A stretch of DNA of 64,000 nucleotides from Chryseolinea sp. H1M3-3 (lineage in GTDB: Bacteria > Bacteroidota > Bacteroidia > Cytophagales > Cyclobacteriaceae), in contig NZ_JARKMY010000014.1 in assembly GCF_029360725.1 (NCBI RefSeq), forward strand, positions 349,698-413,697, given 5' to 3'. The translations under genes and the position numbers were made by a program. Positions 21,030 to 31,089 of the stretch are shown piece by piece (within the stretch, counting starts at the first letter, position 1; each line of letters begins with the position of its first letter). Under the pieces are notes generated by a model, which was not told the DNA's origin, did not search any database, and saw only the letters and a list, made by a program, of their open reading frames with translations.

Positions 21030-22001
21030 ATGGCAAGAATTCTTACAGGCATACAAAGCAGCGGAAGACCTCATCTTGGGAACCTGCTGGGTGCTATCAT
21101 CCCGGCAATACAGCTTTCTCAAAAACCAGGAAATGAATCATTCTTTTTTATCGCCGACCTGCACTCACTAACAACCATCAAGGATGCAGCGATTAGGTCG
21201 GCCAATGTTCGGGCAGTTGCTGCTGCATGGCTGGCTTTTGGTTTCGACATTGAGAAAAATTATCTGTATCGACAGTCCCGTATTCCTGAGGTTTGTGAGT
21301 TGGCGTGGTATTTAAACTGCTTCACTCCATTTCCCATGCTGGCAAATGCACATTCATTTAAAGATAAGTCTTCCCGTTTGGCCGATGTAAACGCCGGTTT
21401 GTTTACATACCCTGTCTTAATGACCGCCGATATCATTTTATATGATGCGGAATTTGTACCTGTCGGAAAAGATCAGCGGCAACATGTTGAAATGGCCCGC
21501 GATATTGCTACTGCTTTTAACAATACATTCGGTGAGACCTTCGTCGTACCTGAAGCCAAAATTGAAGAGCAAGTAATGACTATCCCGGGAACGGACGGGC
21601 AGAAAATGAGCAAATCTTATGGCAACATCATCGATATTTTCTTACCAGATAAAGAACTCCTGAAACAAATAAAGTCGATCAAGACCGACAGTACGCCAAT
21701 GGAGTCTCCAAAAAATCCTGAAGGGGATAACGTTTTTGCTATCTACAGCCTACTAGGAACGGCAGATCAAAAAGAATCACTCCGACAAAAATATCTCGGC
21801 GGTAATTATGGGTATGGACATGCCAAGCAAGAGTTATATGAATTGATTGTCACTAAATTCAAAAAAGAGCGTGAAGCTTTTAATCATTTCATGAACAACC
21901 CTGATGAGTTGGAAAAGAAATTAGAAATCGGAGAAGGAAAAGCGCGGGTGATTGCAGTGGACGTTTTAAACAGGGTAAGAAAAAAATTAGGCTTCCGGTA
22001 A
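21030..22001 (+). CDS. trpS: tryptophanyl-tRNA synthetase
   Basis: 323 residues, typical for bacterial TrpRS (class I). The HIGH-like motif is PHLGNLLGAI near residue 15 and the KMSKS motif appears intact as GQKMSKSYGN near residue 192. The conserved MTADIILYDAEFVPVGKDQRQHVEMARDIA stretch, split here as MTADIILYDAEF and VPVGKDQRQHVEMARDIA, binds tryptophan and stabilises the adenylate. The enzyme charges tRNA-Trp in the cytoplasm. The stop codon overlaps a small GC-rich hairpin. Confidence 0.97.
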   Translation: MARILTGIQSSGRPHLGNLLGAIIPAIQLSQKPGNESFFFIADLHSLTTIKDAAIRSANVRAVAAAWLAFGFDIEKNYLYRQSRIPEVCELAWYLNCFTPFPMLANAHSFKDKSSRLADVNAGLFTYPVLMTADIILYDAEFVPVGKDQRQHVEMARDIATAFNNTFGETFVVPEAKIEEQVMTIPGTDGQKMSKSYGNIIDIFLPDKELLKQIKSIKTDSTPMESPKNPEGDNVFAIYSLLGTADQKESLRQKYLGGNYGYGHAKQELYELIVTKFKKEREAFNHFMNNPDELEKKLEIGEGKARVIAVDVLNRVRKKLGFR

Positions 22002-22011
22002 AGAGGAAGCC
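21990..22011 (+). terminator. possible trpS terminator hairpin
   Basis: GGCTTCC (21990-21996) pairs with GGAAGCC (22005-22011) across an 8-base loop that includes the trpS stop. There is no clear T-run after it, so it is only a weak terminator candidate. Confidence 0.35.
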
Positions 22012-22053
22012 GATTGAATTCAAAATGTTTGTCCTGCGTCGACCAAAATCGTC

Positions 22054-22419
22054 TTAGACTTTCTCAGAAGTCCAGACCACTTGCTGTTTATCTTTATTGA
22101 CGCTTAAAATAATCCGCGTAGGGTTAGGTGCAAGAATCAAACGCGTATCTTTTCCGGGCAACTTGTCAACTTCCACGGGTATACCTTGTCCCAGATATCC
22201 TATAGGCATCAACACATCATTGTCGGGACAATATTCGTCGTGCACTTGTTGTAAAGCTTCTTCCAGGTATTCTCCATATTCATCTTGGAAATCATCCTCC
22301 AGATCATGCAATTCTTCTTCAAGATTATCGTAAGTGGGATCGTTATAATTAATTTTGCTCAACTCCTCCCGCTTCCTGATTATTTCCAATAGCGCTTTAT
22401 TCAGGGCTTTAACATCCAT
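22054..22419 (-). CDS. small acidic hypothetical protein
   Basis: 121 residues with an ATG start. The first half is a strongly charged helix or coiled coil (LEIIRKREELSKINYNDP, LEEELHDLEDDFQDEYGEYL); the second half is predicted beta (PIGYLGQGIPVEVDKLPG, RLILAPNPTRIILSV). No catalytic motif and no signal peptide. It is convergent with trpS. Conservation across Cytophagia is likely from its tidy domain layout, but I do not recognise a named family. Confidence 0.7.
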   Translation of the reverse strand: MDVKALNKALLEIIRKREELSKINYNDPTYDNLEEELHDLEDDFQDEYGEYLEEALQQVHDEYCPDNDVLMPIGYLGQGIPVEVDKLPGKDTRLILAPNPTRIILSVNKDKQQVVWTSEKV

Positions 22420-22567
22420 ATCTGTATTTTTCGTAAAGATTAAAGAAATCGCCGAATTACAAAAGATTTATAATGAGGTCATGAAATAATAATTGACAAA
22501 AAATTTTGGTAAAAAGTCAAATATGATTTTGCCTTCTTTATTTTTGGCACACTATTAAAATATTCCA

Positions 22568-24298
22568 ATGGATAAACTGTTACAACTTGTTCAAAGTAAA
22601 GCGCAAACGTGGCTTAATAGTCCTGTTATTGATGAGGCAACAAAATCGGAAGTGACTTCCCTTCTGTCTAAAAACGATTCGAAAGAACTAATTGATAATT
22701 TTTATAAGGACCTGGAATTTGGGACCGGCGGCTTGCGGGGAGTCATGGGCGCGGGATCCAATTGCATGAACCAGTATATGGTGGGCATTGCCACACAGGG
22801 GCTTGCGAATTATTTGAATAAGACATTTCCTGGAAAAAAGATTAAGGCAGCAATTGCGTATGACAGCCGAAACAAAAGTGCTTTTTTCGCACAAGTAACA
22901 GCCGATATTTTTTCTGCCAATGGCATCGATGTTTATATGTTTTCCGAACTCCGTCCGACGCCATTACTATCGTTTGCTATTCGCTATCTCCAGTGCGATT
23001 CAGGTATTGTAATTACGGCTTCTCATAATCCAAAAGAATACAACGGATACAAGGCATACTGGAATGACGGCGCGCAGGTGGTTCCGCCTCACGATAAAAA
23101 CATTATCAATGAAGTGAAATTGATTACCTCTTTTGAACAGGTAAAATTTAAAGCCGATAAATCCAAAATACATACCATCGGACCAGACGTGGAAGCAGCT
23201 TACTACGAAGAAGTAAAAAAGCTGATTCCCAATAAAGCAGTCATCTCCAAGCATAAGCATATTCCATTGGTGTACTCAAGCATTCATGGTGCCGGTATTA
23301 CCATGGTTCCTGAGTGTTTAAAACAAATAGGGTTCACCAATATCCATGTCGTTGAAGAGCAAGAAAAACCGGATGGGAATTTTCCAACGGTTCAGTCTCC
23401 AAATCCCGAGGAAAAATCCGCGATGGAGTTAGTGATTAAAAAAGGTAAAGCTGTTGGAGCAACCATGGTGATGGCAACAGATCCTGATACAGACCGTGTA
23501 GGCATAGGGGTACGCAAATCAGATGGCGATTTTATCTTGTTGAATGGCAACCAGGCGTTCAGTCTGATGATGTATTTTATCCTGAAAAATTTGAAAGACA
23601 AAACGGATGCATACATCGCTAAGACTATTGTAACTTCTGAACTTGTTGATACGATGGCGGCCAAGCTTGGCGTCGAATGCTACAATACGCTGACCGGTTT
23701 CAAGTACATCGCTGAATTAATGGGTAAGTTGGATGGTGAAAAACGTTTTGTGGCTGCAGGTGAAGAAAGCTATGGCTATATGGTGGGTGATTTTGTCCGC
23801 GATAAGGATGCTGTTTCTGCCTGCGCATTTTTTGCAGCCATGGCAGCAAGCGCTACCGACGAGAATAAATCCATGTACGACTGGTTAATCGATATGTATG
23901 TGGAGTTTGGTTATTATAAAGAAACTTTGCTTAACATTACGAAAAAAGGCCAGCAGGGGGAACAAGAAATAAAATCCATGATGGAGAAATTTCGAAATAA
24001 TCCCCCTGAAACAATTATTGGAAGTAAGGTTGCCCGTTTGTTGGATTACAAAACGTTACAAGAGAAAAATTTATTGACTGGTAAAACAAGTGCGTTGAAT
24101 TTTCCAGTCTCCGATGTGCTGCAGTTTTATTTGGAAGATGGTAGTAAAGTATCTGTGCGACCCTCTGGTACGGAACCAAAAATTAAATTTTATATGGCTG
24201 TACAAGCACCGTTAAAATCACGGGAGGATTTTGCAGCTGTTACAGCTCAACTCGATAAGAAAATTAAAGGTCTCGAAGAATACTTACTTTCAGTTTAA
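22568..24298 (+). CDS. phosphoglucomutase/phosphomannomutase (phospho-sugar mutase)
   Basis: 576 residues, the long bacterial alpha-D-phosphohexomutase type. The phosphoserine loop is VITASHNPKEYNGYKAYW near residue 150, the Mg loop is ATDPDTDRVGIGV near residue 306, the sugar-binding loop is AGEESYGYMVGD near residue 397, and the phosphate-binding loop RPSGTEPKIKFY lies near the C-terminus. It interconverts hexose 1- and 6-phosphates; glucose is the likely main substrate for this length class. The downstream DinB-like gene overlaps its stop (TAATG), so the two are translationally coupled. Confidence 0.93.
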   Translation: MDKLLQLVQSKAQTWLNSPVIDEATKSEVTSLLSKNDSKELIDNFYKDLEFGTGGLRGVMGAGSNCMNQYMVGIATQGLANYLNKTFPGKKIKAAIAYDSRNKSAFFAQVTADIFSANGIDVYMFSELRPTPLLSFAIRYLQCDSGIVITASHNPKEYNGYKAYWNDGAQVVPPHDKNIINEVKLITSFEQVKFKADKSKIHTIGPDVEAAYYEEVKKLIPNKAVISKHKHIPLVYSSIHGAGITMVPECLKQIGFTNIHVVEEQEKPDGNFPTVQSPNPEEKSAMELVIKKGKAVGATMVMATDPDTDRVGIGVRKSDGDFILLNGNQAFSLMMYFILKNLKDKTDAYIAKTIVTSELVDTMAAKLGVECYNTLTGFKYIAELMGKLDGEKRFVAAGEESYGYMVGDFVRDKDAVSACAFFAAMAASATDENKSMYDWLIDMYVEFGYYKETLLNITKKGQQGEQEIKSMMEKFRNNPPETIIGSKVARLLDYKTLQEKNLLTGKTSALNFPVSDVLQFYLEDGSKVSVRPSGTEPKIKFYMAVQAPLKSREDFAAVTAQLDKKIKGLEEYLLSV

Positions 24299-24759
24299 TG
24301 CGGTTAGACATGATCATCATCCTTGAAACACTCTTAAAATTATTCGATCGCGATTTACAACGGCTGGAGGAAGAAATTAATCTATATCCCTCTGAAGAAG
24401 CTATTTGGAAAGTTAGTGGCGATATAAAAAATCCTGCCGGTAATTTGTGCCTTCACATTTGCGGCAACCTGCAGCACTACATCGGCGCTAATCTCGGGCG
24501 AACTTCCTATGTTCGAAATCGTGATTATGAATTTGCAGCAAAGGACATTTCAAAGGCAGCGCTGAGTGCTGAAGTTCAAAAAACGAAACAAGTCGTTCGC
24601 GAAACACTCGAAACGCTTAAACCCTCTAGCCTGGAGGCTGAATATCCGGAAAAGGTTTTTGAATATTCAATGACAACAGCCTATTTCCTGATACATCTCT
24701 CCTCCCATTTGGGATATCACCTTGGACAAATTAACTATCATAGAAGGATTCTTCAGTAG
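24298..24759 (+). CDS. DinB/DUF1572-like protein
   Basis: 153 residues, starting at an ATG that overlaps the mutase stop codon (TAATG); a second ATG four codons in is also possible. The pattern is that of a four-helix DinB-fold protein: an N-terminal LETLLKLFDRDLQRLEEEI helix, then HICGNLQHYIGANLG, and a C-terminal HLSSHLGYHLGQINYHRR cluster. The three His positions would form a metal site. Members are related to thiol-dependent S-transferases, but no substrate can be inferred. Confidence 0.75.
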   Translation: MRLDMIIILETLLKLFDRDLQRLEEEINLYPSEEAIWKVSGDIKNPAGNLCLHICGNLQHYIGANLGRTSYVRNRDYEFAAKDISKAALSAEVQKTKQVVRETLETLKPSSLEAEYPEKVFEYSMTTAYFLIHLSSHLGYHLGQINYHRRILQ

Positions 24760-25146
24760 AGAATGCGGTCGCCGGCGTCGGTCGCCAAGATCGGTGATCG
24801 TTAATTATTTTCCATGTGCTAAGTAATCATCGCGTAACCCTTCTGGCTCCGTCTGTCATCGTTCGAGCTTTCGTAACGCTTCGATCGAGCTTCCATCATC
24901 CTTGCATAAAATCAGCTTTTATGCAACAACCCTGCATCCAAACGGGTGCTTGACGGAAACTCCATCGAAGGTAAACGCTAGTCAGATCGGGGCGCACGGC
25001 TATCAATGGGAATGCTCGAAAGTACGTTGGCTGTTTGATATCGAAACCATGCCCACCTCTCACTTCATGGCAGTCCGGGAAATAAGACGACAGACCTTTG
25101 CGCAATTTTCCCGTTCCCAATATCCTGATTACCTTTGCGGATTGCC
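24760..25146. other. 387-bp intergenic stretch without a supported gene
   Basis: All frames here are short or lack start context. The DNA is more GC-rich than the flanks at its left end (GGTCGCCGGCGTCGGTCGCC). Near the right end TACCTTTG at 25130-25137 fits the Bacteroidota -7 box (TAnnTTTG), 9 bp before the mtaB ATG, with a TTTG at 25097-25100 upstream. This could be the mtaB promoter, though the spacing is longer than usual. Confidence 0.4.
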
Positions 25147-26469
25147 ATGAAAAAAGTCGCGTTTTACACACTGGGATGCAAGCTTAATTACTCTGAGACC
25201 TCCACAATTTCAAGGTTGTTTGAAGAAAAGGGCTACCGAAAAGTCGAGTTTACAGAGACACCTGATATTTTTATTATCAACACCTGCTCTGTAACAGAAA
25301 ATGCCGACAAGAAATGCCATAAAATTGTGCGGGAGGCTCGAAGTATTTCCCCTGATGCTTATGTGGCTATAATTGGATGTTATGCCCAACTAAAACCGCA
25401 GGAAATCGCCACTATACCCGGCGTGGATGCGGTGCTGGGTGCAGCCGAAAAATTCAGGTTAGTAGAATTACTGGACGGTTTTGTAAGACCGCCGGAAGCA
25501 CAGGTTTTTGCTTCGGATATTGAAACAGCAAACAGGTTCAACACATCCTATTCGCTGCACGACAGAACCCGTACGTTTCTTAAAGTACAGGATGGATGTG
25601 ATTACTCATGTTCTTTCTGTACGATACCATTGGCACGCGGGGCAAGTCGAAGTGATAGCATTGCCAATATTGTCAGGACAGCAACTGAAATTGGAAAAAC
25701 AGACGTACGAGAAGTTGTACTCACGGGGGTAAACACGGGCGATTTTGGCATCCAGGAAGGAAAACGTGTAGAGCGATTTATTGATCTCATCAAGGCGCTG
25801 GACAACGTGCCGGGTATTGACCGTTTCCGGATTTCATCTATCGAGCCCAATCTTCTTACCAACGAGATCATACAATTTGTTGCAGAATCAAATAAGTTCG
25901 TCCCGCATTTTCATATTCCATTACAGTCGGGCTCCAATAAAGTGTTGAAGCTCATGAAGCGACGGTACCTTCGTGAATTATATGTTGATCGGGTAGCGGA
26001 AATAAAATCATGGATGCCCAATGCCTGTATCGGTGTTGATGTCATCGTTGGGTTTCCCGGAGAGACACAAGAGGATTTTTTGGAAACATACGAGTTTTTG
26101 AATAACCTGAATATTTCTTATCTCCACGTATTTACCTACTCCGAACGCGAGAATACGTTGGCGGCCACCTTAAACGATGTTGTGCCTAAACATATCCGGG
26201 CAGAACGCTCTAAAATGCTGCATATCCTTTCCGACAAAAAGCGCAGAAAATTTTACGAGGAAAATTTAGATCGGGAAGCAATTGTTCTTTTTGAGAACGA
26301 CATCGAAAATGGAATGATGCATGGCTTTACCGAGAACTACGTTCGCGTCACCGCCAAGTACGATCCGGTGCTGGTGAACGATTTGAAAAAATTGCGTCTA
26401 AAGCTTATCAACGAAAAAGGACTTGTTGAATTAGAAGAACCATCTATCGAAATGCTGGCGCATCGATAG
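25147..26469 (+). CDS. mtaB: tRNA t6A37 C2-methylthiotransferase MtaB
   Basis: About 440 residues from ATG 25147 (MKKVAFYTLGCKLNYSET); a TTG four codons upstream is in frame but unlikely. The N-terminal UPF0004 domain shows GCKLNYSET and NTCSVTENADKKCHK, the radical-SAM cluster is CDYSCSFCTIPLARG near residue 153, and a TRAM-like C-terminus follows. The NYSET and TIPLARG variants are those of MtaB rather than MiaB or RimO. It adds a methylthio group to threonylcarbamoyl-adenosine 37 of tRNAs reading ANN codons. Confidence 0.94.
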   Translation: MKKVAFYTLGCKLNYSETSTISRLFEEKGYRKVEFTETPDIFIINTCSVTENADKKCHKIVREARSISPDAYVAIIGCYAQLKPQEIATIPGVDAVLGAAEKFRLVELLDGFVRPPEAQVFASDIETANRFNTSYSLHDRTRTFLKVQDGCDYSCSFCTIPLARGASRSDSIANIVRTATEIGKTDVREVVLTGVNTGDFGIQEGKRVERFIDLIKALDNVPGIDRFRISSIEPNLLTNEIIQFVAESNKFVPHFHIPLQSGSNKVLKLMKRRYLRELYVDRVAEIKSWMPNACIGVDVIVGFPGETQEDFLETYEFLNNLNISYLHVFTYSERENTLAATLNDVVPKHIRAERSKMLHILSDKKRRKFYEENLDREAIVLFENDIENGMMHGFTENYVRVTAKYDPVLVNDLKKLRLKLINEKGLVELEEPSIEMLAHR

Positions 26470-26949
26470 GATTGCCCTCCCACATTCGATCCGGCACAAC
26501 CAATCTATCTAACGCCATCGCCAAATGCATTCGTTTGAATCAATTCCCGACCGTTTAAGGAATGATCCACACGGGCTCTAATCTTAACATAAGTTATTGA
26601 TGATCAATCCAATTAGCGCCGGTTTGCAACGTTTTAAAGGGTAGATTCGCGATGCGGGAAAGAATAAAGTTCTTATTTTAGGAACAAGCCCGAAAGCTTA
26701 TGTGTTTAAAAAATCAAGGAACACAACCATACTTACACGATTAATATAATCAACGACTAAAACGGTTGTAGGAATTTTAAGCAAAGTAACTTAGGCCCAT
26801 ATTTTAACCCCGTATTAAAATGATAACTGTATTTTTTATTGGTGTTTTGATCGCCATTTTTAATAGCATTCAAAAACTTCATGTTCGGCCCGTATTTGTT
26901 AGAGTTAAAGCGAATAATAACAAGCGGAATTTCAAATGACTAACCGATT
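26470..26949. other. 480-bp intergenic region
   Basis: No long frame is supported. A single short open frame, listed separately, sits at its right end. No tRNA-like or terminator-like fold was evident by eye. Confidence 0.5.
26820..26939 (+). CDS. possible 39-residue membrane peptide
   Basis: ATG 26820 to TGA 26939 gives a peptide with a hydrophobic N-terminal half (TVFFIGVLIAIF) and a basic C-terminal half (VKANNNKRNF). That is a plausible single-pass small membrane protein. There is no strong ribosome-binding site and no comparative support, so it may be chance. Convergent with the LolD-like gene, 10 bp away. Confidence 0.22.
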   Translation: MITVFFIGVLIAIFNSIQKLHVRPVFVRVKANNNKRNFK

Positions 26950-27624
26950 TTAAGAAATCTTCGGTTCTTCAATTTTTGTAATCACCCCGTCCTTAAGTTC
27001 GATTCTTCGATCTGCCATCTCGGATAGATGTTCGTTATGGGTAACAATGATAAAAGTCTGTCCCGTTTCTTGTCGAAGTTGAAAGAAAAGGCGGTGCAGG
27101 TCTTCTGCATTTTTGGAATCCAGATTACCGCTCGGTTCGTCTGCCAGAATCAAATCCGGGGCGTTGATCATAGCCCGCGCTACAGCAGTTCGCTGCTGCT
27201 CCCCTCCCGACAATTCAGAGGGTTTGTGATGAATTCGATCTTCCAATCCTAACATTTTTAGCAATTCTTCACCCCGTTGCCTTATTTTCCTTTCATCTTT
27301 CTTCCCAATTAGGCCAGGGATGATAACATTTTCCAAGGCTGAGAATTCCGGCAGGAGGTTATGAAACTGAAAGACGAACCCTAAAGATTTATTACGGAAT
27401 GCAGCAAGATTTTTTGCAGACTGGCTGAATACATCTTTATCATGAATGAAAACTTTGCCTTTATCCGGGCTATCAAGCGTACCCAAAATATGGAGCAATG
27501 TACTTTTACCCGCGCCTGAAGCACCAACAATTGCTACAATCTCACCTTTTCTAATTTCGAGATCAATTCCCTTAAGCACAGCCAATTTACCGTAGGATTT
27601 TTCAATCTGAGTGGCGCGTAACAT
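26950..27624 (-). CDS. lolD: ABC transporter ATP-binding protein, LolD-like
   Basis: 224 residues, one ABC ATPase domain: Walker [13 protein letters not shown] (~residue 34), Q-loop [17 protein letters not shown], signature [16 protein letters not shown] and Walker [13 protein letters not shown]. The short form and the FQFHxLLPEFxALEN segment fit the LolD/MacB-like group that energises lipoprotein release from the inner membrane (with LolC/E). The membrane partner is not adjacent, which is common in Bacteroidota. It is divergent from sucC. Confidence 0.85.
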   Translation of the reverse strand: MLRATQIEKSYGKLAVLKGIDLEIRKGEIVAIVGASGAGKSTLLHILGTLDSPDKGKVFIHDKDVFSQSAKNLAAFRNKSLGFVFQFHNLLPEFSALENVIIPGLIGKKDERKIRQRGEELLKMLGLEDRIHHKPSELSGGEQQRTAVARAMINAPDLILADEPSGNLDSKNAEDLHRLFFQLRQETGQTFIIVTHNEHLSEMADRRIELKDGVITKIEEPKIS

Positions 27625-27693
27625 TGTTTGAATTTACGTGTTTCTTGAAATAAAGCCGTAAATAAACTAGTTTCGCCCCAAACAAAAAATTTC

Positions 27694-28905
27694 ATGAACA
27701 TCCACGAATACCAAGGAAAAGAAATTCTTAAGAAGTACGGGGTAACAATTCAACGCGGCATAGTTGCTGATACTCCGGATAGTGCTATTCAAGCGGCAAA
27801 GGAACTTCAGGCAGAAACTGGAACGAAATGGTTTGTCATCAAATCCCAGATACATGCTGGTGGACGTGGAAAAGGAAAGATCAGGGAGACAGGCTCGCAC
27901 GGCGTCGTATTAGCAAAAAGTATCGCGGAGGTACCGGATAAAGTAAAGGCCATACTGGGGGGCACACTAGTAACGCACCAAACAGGCGCAGAAGGAAAAA
28001 AAGTAAATAAAGTATTGATTGCCGAGGATGTTTATTATCCCGGGGAAGCTCAGCCAAAAGAATACTACCTGAGTATCTTGCTTGACAGGTCAAAGGCTTG
28101 TCCCGTGATCATGGCATCAACTGAAGGCGGTATGAACATCGAAGAAGTTGCTGAAGAACATCCTGAAAAAATTATAAAGGAATGGATCGATCCTGTTGTT
28201 GGACTGCAGCCATTCCAGGCACGTAAAATTGCTTTCGCTTTGGGATGGGAAGGAAATGCTTTCAAAGAAGGTGTGAGATTCATCAACTCACTTTACACTG
28301 CATACCTCGGCTTGGATGCTTCCATGTTTGAGATCAACCCGTTACTGAAAACATCCGACAATAAAATTCTTGCGGTAGATGCTAAAGTAAACCTGGATGA
28401 CAATGCGTTGTACAGACATAAAGATCTGGCTGAATTGAGAGATATCACAGAAGAAGATCCTTTGGAAGTAGAGGCAGGTAAAGCCGGGTTAAACTATGTA
28501 AAGCTGGACGGCAATGTTGGATGCATGGTAAACGGTGCCGGACTTGCCATGGCGACAATGGACATTATCAAACTGTCGGGCGGAGAACCCGCTAACTTTT
28601 TGGACGTAGGGGGTGGAGCAAATGCTGAAACTGTTGAAGCTGGGTTCCGTATCATTCTAAAAGATCCTAATGTAAAAGCTATTCTGATCAACATCTTTGG
28701 GGGAATTGTTCGGTGCGACCGTGTAGCCAATGGCGTTGTGGAGGCTTATAAAAAGATTGGTGATATTAAGGTGCCGATCATTGTACGCTTGCAGGGAACA
28801 AACGCTGAAGAAGGTGCAAAAATTATTGAGCAATCAGGATTAAAAGTATTCTCTGCCATATTGCTTAAGGATGCTGCTCAGAGAGTTAAAGAAGTATTAA
28901 GTTAA
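27694..28905 (+). CDS. sucC: succinate-CoA ligase (ADP-forming) subunit beta
   Basis: 403 residues beginning [17 protein letters not shown], the classic SucC start. The ATP-grasp domain shows [16 protein letters not shown] and [20 protein letters not shown]; the C-terminal CoA-ligase domain shows [18 protein letters not shown] and [16 protein letters not shown]. It forms the nucleotide-binding half of the TCA-cycle enzyme that converts succinyl-CoA to succinate. sucD is not adjacent. Confidence 0.96.
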   Translation: MNIHEYQGKEILKKYGVTIQRGIVADTPDSAIQAAKELQAETGTKWFVIKSQIHAGGRGKGKIRETGSHGVVLAKSIAEVPDKVKAILGGTLVTHQTGAEGKKVNKVLIAEDVYYPGEAQPKEYYLSILLDRSKACPVIMASTEGGMNIEEVAEEHPEKIIKEWIDPVVGLQPFQARKIAFALGWEGNAFKEGVRFINSLYTAYLGLDASMFEINPLLKTSDNKILAVDAKVNLDDNALYRHKDLAELRDITEEDPLEVEAGKAGLNYVKLDGNVGCMVNGAGLAMATMDIIKLSGGEPANFLDVGGGANAETVEAGFRIILKDPNVKAILINIFGGIVRCDRVANGVVEAYKKIGDIKVPIIVRLQGTNAEEGAKIIEQSGLKVFSAILLKDAAQRVKEVLS

Positions 28906-28967
28906 ATCATTTTTTATCAGTCCTCTAAATTGTTTATATTCACCAAAACTATAGTCTGAAGAAAAGG

Positions 28968-29843
28968 ATGAAGAAGCTTTCAATACTCGTTCTGATTGGA
29001 TTAACCACACTTCCTTTTGCAGGTAACGCTCAAAGCTTTTTCGCTCTTCGCAGAGATCGAAATTTCCTGGTAAGTATAGGAACAGGTACAGCAACTTACA
29101 AAGGGGAAATGGTGAACCCTGGTGACTTTGGGAGTCTACGTCCAAACATTGCCATTGGTGCCGAATATTATTTGAATAGTCGGTTGAGTGCCCGCGCCGA
29201 GCTGACCTACTTCCAGCTAAGAGGTGACGATAAAAAAGCTGATGATGATCGATGGGAGAGAAATCTTTCATTTAAATCGGGTAATGTTGAATTGGCATTG
29301 TTAGGCGCGGTCAACCTTAGCCCTATGGGCTTACGGTTTTACCAACGCTCTGCCTTAAATATTCATGCTTTTGCCGGCATTGGTGTATTGTATTTTAATC
29401 CTAAAGCAGAGATCGACGGAAAGACATACGCCTTGCAGCCGCTTCAAACTGAAGGAAAAAAGTATAGCCGTATTCAACCCGTCATACCGTTTGGATTAGG
29501 TGCGCGGATCAAACTGGATCCATTCTTCAACATTTTAATTGAAGGTGGGTACAGGATTACGTTTACCGATTATTTAGACGATGTCAGCATTCGTCGCTAT
29601 CCTGATCCTGCCACCCTGAAAAACGATTTAGCGCGCCGGTTATCCGATAGAAGACCTGAAATTGGAACACAACCAGATAATCCCACACGAGTTGGTGTCC
29701 GTGGCAATCCTAAAGAAAATGATGGCTATTTGATTTTAAATGTTACGTTACAATACTACTTGCCTCAAATGATATTTGAGAATTATAACAAGTTGTATAA
29801 CGTGAAGCGTAAAGGATATTATCGCAAGCCTAGAAAAAGTTAG
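28968..29843 (+). CDS. outer-membrane beta-barrel protein, DUF6089-type
   Basis: 291 residues with a signal peptide (VLIGLTTLPFAGNAQS). The mature part has alternating strands typical of a small outer-membrane barrel: FLVSIGTGTATYKGEMVNP, IAIGAEYYLNSRLSARAEL, FGLGARIKLDPFFNILIEG and GGYRITFTDYLDDVS. The YRITFTDYLDDVS motif is characteristic of the DUF6089 family of Bacteroidota. Function unknown. It follows sucC by 62 bp and may share its transcript. Confidence 0.8.
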   Translation: MKKLSILVLIGLTTLPFAGNAQSFFALRRDRNFLVSIGTGTATYKGEMVNPGDFGSLRPNIAIGAEYYLNSRLSARAELTYFQLRGDDKKADDDRWERNLSFKSGNVELALLGAVNLSPMGLRFYQRSALNIHAFAGIGVLYFNPKAEIDGKTYALQPLQTEGKKYSRIQPVIPFGLGARIKLDPFFNILIEGGYRITFTDYLDDVSIRRYPDPATLKNDLARRLSDRRPEIGTQPDNPTRVGVRGNPKENDGYLILNVTLQYYLPQMIFENYNKLYNVKRKGYYRKPRKS

Positions 29844-29898
29844 TCTGTCTATCAATGGTAGGCAAGATCGCTGCTAACTTCATAAGATCACTTGATGC

Positions 29899-30924
29899 CT
29901 ACTCCATCAATATACTCTGGTATTTCTTCGTCTCGCCCAATGTATTGGCAATTCCTTTGGACACCGATAAAAGCGGCTGAGGATCAATATGAACTGGAAG
30001 CCGCAGCTTGGTTTCAAATCGCTCGCGTAAGCCTCTTAGCATCGCACTGCCGCCGGTAATATGAATGCCATTTTCATAAATATCACTGGCAAGTTCAGGT
30101 GGACAAGTTTCTAACGTCTGGACTACACTATGCTCGATAGCGCTTATTGATTTTTCCAACACGAATGCAATTTCACTGTGATTGACTTTTTTTGTCACAG
30201 GAATACCTTCTACCAAATCCTTACCTTTTACAATTAAAGGCTGCGGTATCTCCGGAGGATTATCCATCACCGCGCCCACTTTTATTTTTATCTGTTCAGC
30301 AGTTTTTAAACCGATTGCCACATTATAATTTCTTCTGAAATGATCTTGTATTTCTTCGTCAAAAGTATCCCCCGCTACTTTAAGAGATTGAAAAGCGGCA
30401 ATCCCTGAAAGAGAAATCACAACAATTTCTGTTATACCTCCACCAATATCAATGATCATTTTTCCGTTAGGCTCGCGGATGTTTAACCCGATGCCCATAG
30501 CCGCTGCAATAGGCTCATAAACCATGTAAGTATGTCTGGCGCTGAATTGGTCCAGCACATCCCTTAATGCACGTCGTTCAACCTCCGTTGTGTTATATGG
30601 AATTCCTGAAATGATGCAGTCATATCCGCTCATAAAAGAACCGCAGCCACACGCCTGACCTACCATTTCGTGAATCATCTGGCGCGCAGAATCATAATCG
30701 GCTATCACGCCGCCTCTCAGCGGTTTAACCGGTCGCAGTTCCTCATGATTTTTTTCAAACATATTATAAGCCTTGTCGCCAACGGCCTTTACGGCGTGGC
30801 TTCCCGCATCAAAAACAATGTATGAAGGTTGAGAGAAAAGAACACTCTGACGATTACTCACGACGGTATTGTTATTACCCAAATCAAGTGCTACACTTTT
30901 GTTCTTAAAGAAATTAAAATTCAT
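29899..30924 (-). CDS. mreB: MreB-family rod-shape actin homologue
   Basis: 341 residues, the standard MreB length. The actin-like ATPase motifs are present: VALDLGNNNTVV (phosphate 1), IDIGGGITEIVVISLSG (phosphate 2), and ITGGSAMLRGLRERFE (adenosine). It polymerises under the inner membrane and guides cell-wall synthesis. The first motif reads DLGNNNT instead of the usual DLGTANT, so this could be a divergent MreB paralogue rather than the main copy. It lies alone without mreC/mreD. Confidence 0.88.
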   Translation of the reverse strand: MNFNFFKNKSVALDLGNNNTVVSNRQSVLFSQPSYIVFDAGSHAVKAVGDKAYNMFEKNHEELRPVKPLRGGVIADYDSARQMIHEMVGQACGCGSFMSGYDCIISGIPYNTTEVERRALRDVLDQFSARHTYMVYEPIAAAMGIGLNIREPNGKMIIDIGGGITEIVVISLSGIAAFQSLKVAGDTFDEEIQDHFRRNYNVAIGLKTAEQIKIKVGAVMDNPPEIPQPLIVKGKDLVEGIPVTKKVNHSEIAFVLEKSISAIEHSVVQTLETCPPELASDIYENGIHITGGSAMLRGLRERFETKLRLPVHIDPQPLLSVSKGIANTLGETKKYQSILME

Positions 30925-31089
30925 GGTTAAAAAGTGTTGAGGTGTTGAAGTTCGAAGTGTTGGAGTTTGTTAGACTCTATGCAAGCACTGGAACTCTTAA
31001 TCATTCTGCCGGGGTTAATCTAATTTGCTGTTGTTTGTGATGGTGTAAAAGTCGTAACTTCCCTGACTATAACCAACCTTAAATATTCT

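Noticed and set aside
26470..26949. tRNA or structured RNA gene in the long intergenic gap
   Set aside because: No cloverleaf, T-loop consensus or long hairpin was found by eye; a covariance-model search would be needed to exclude it fully.
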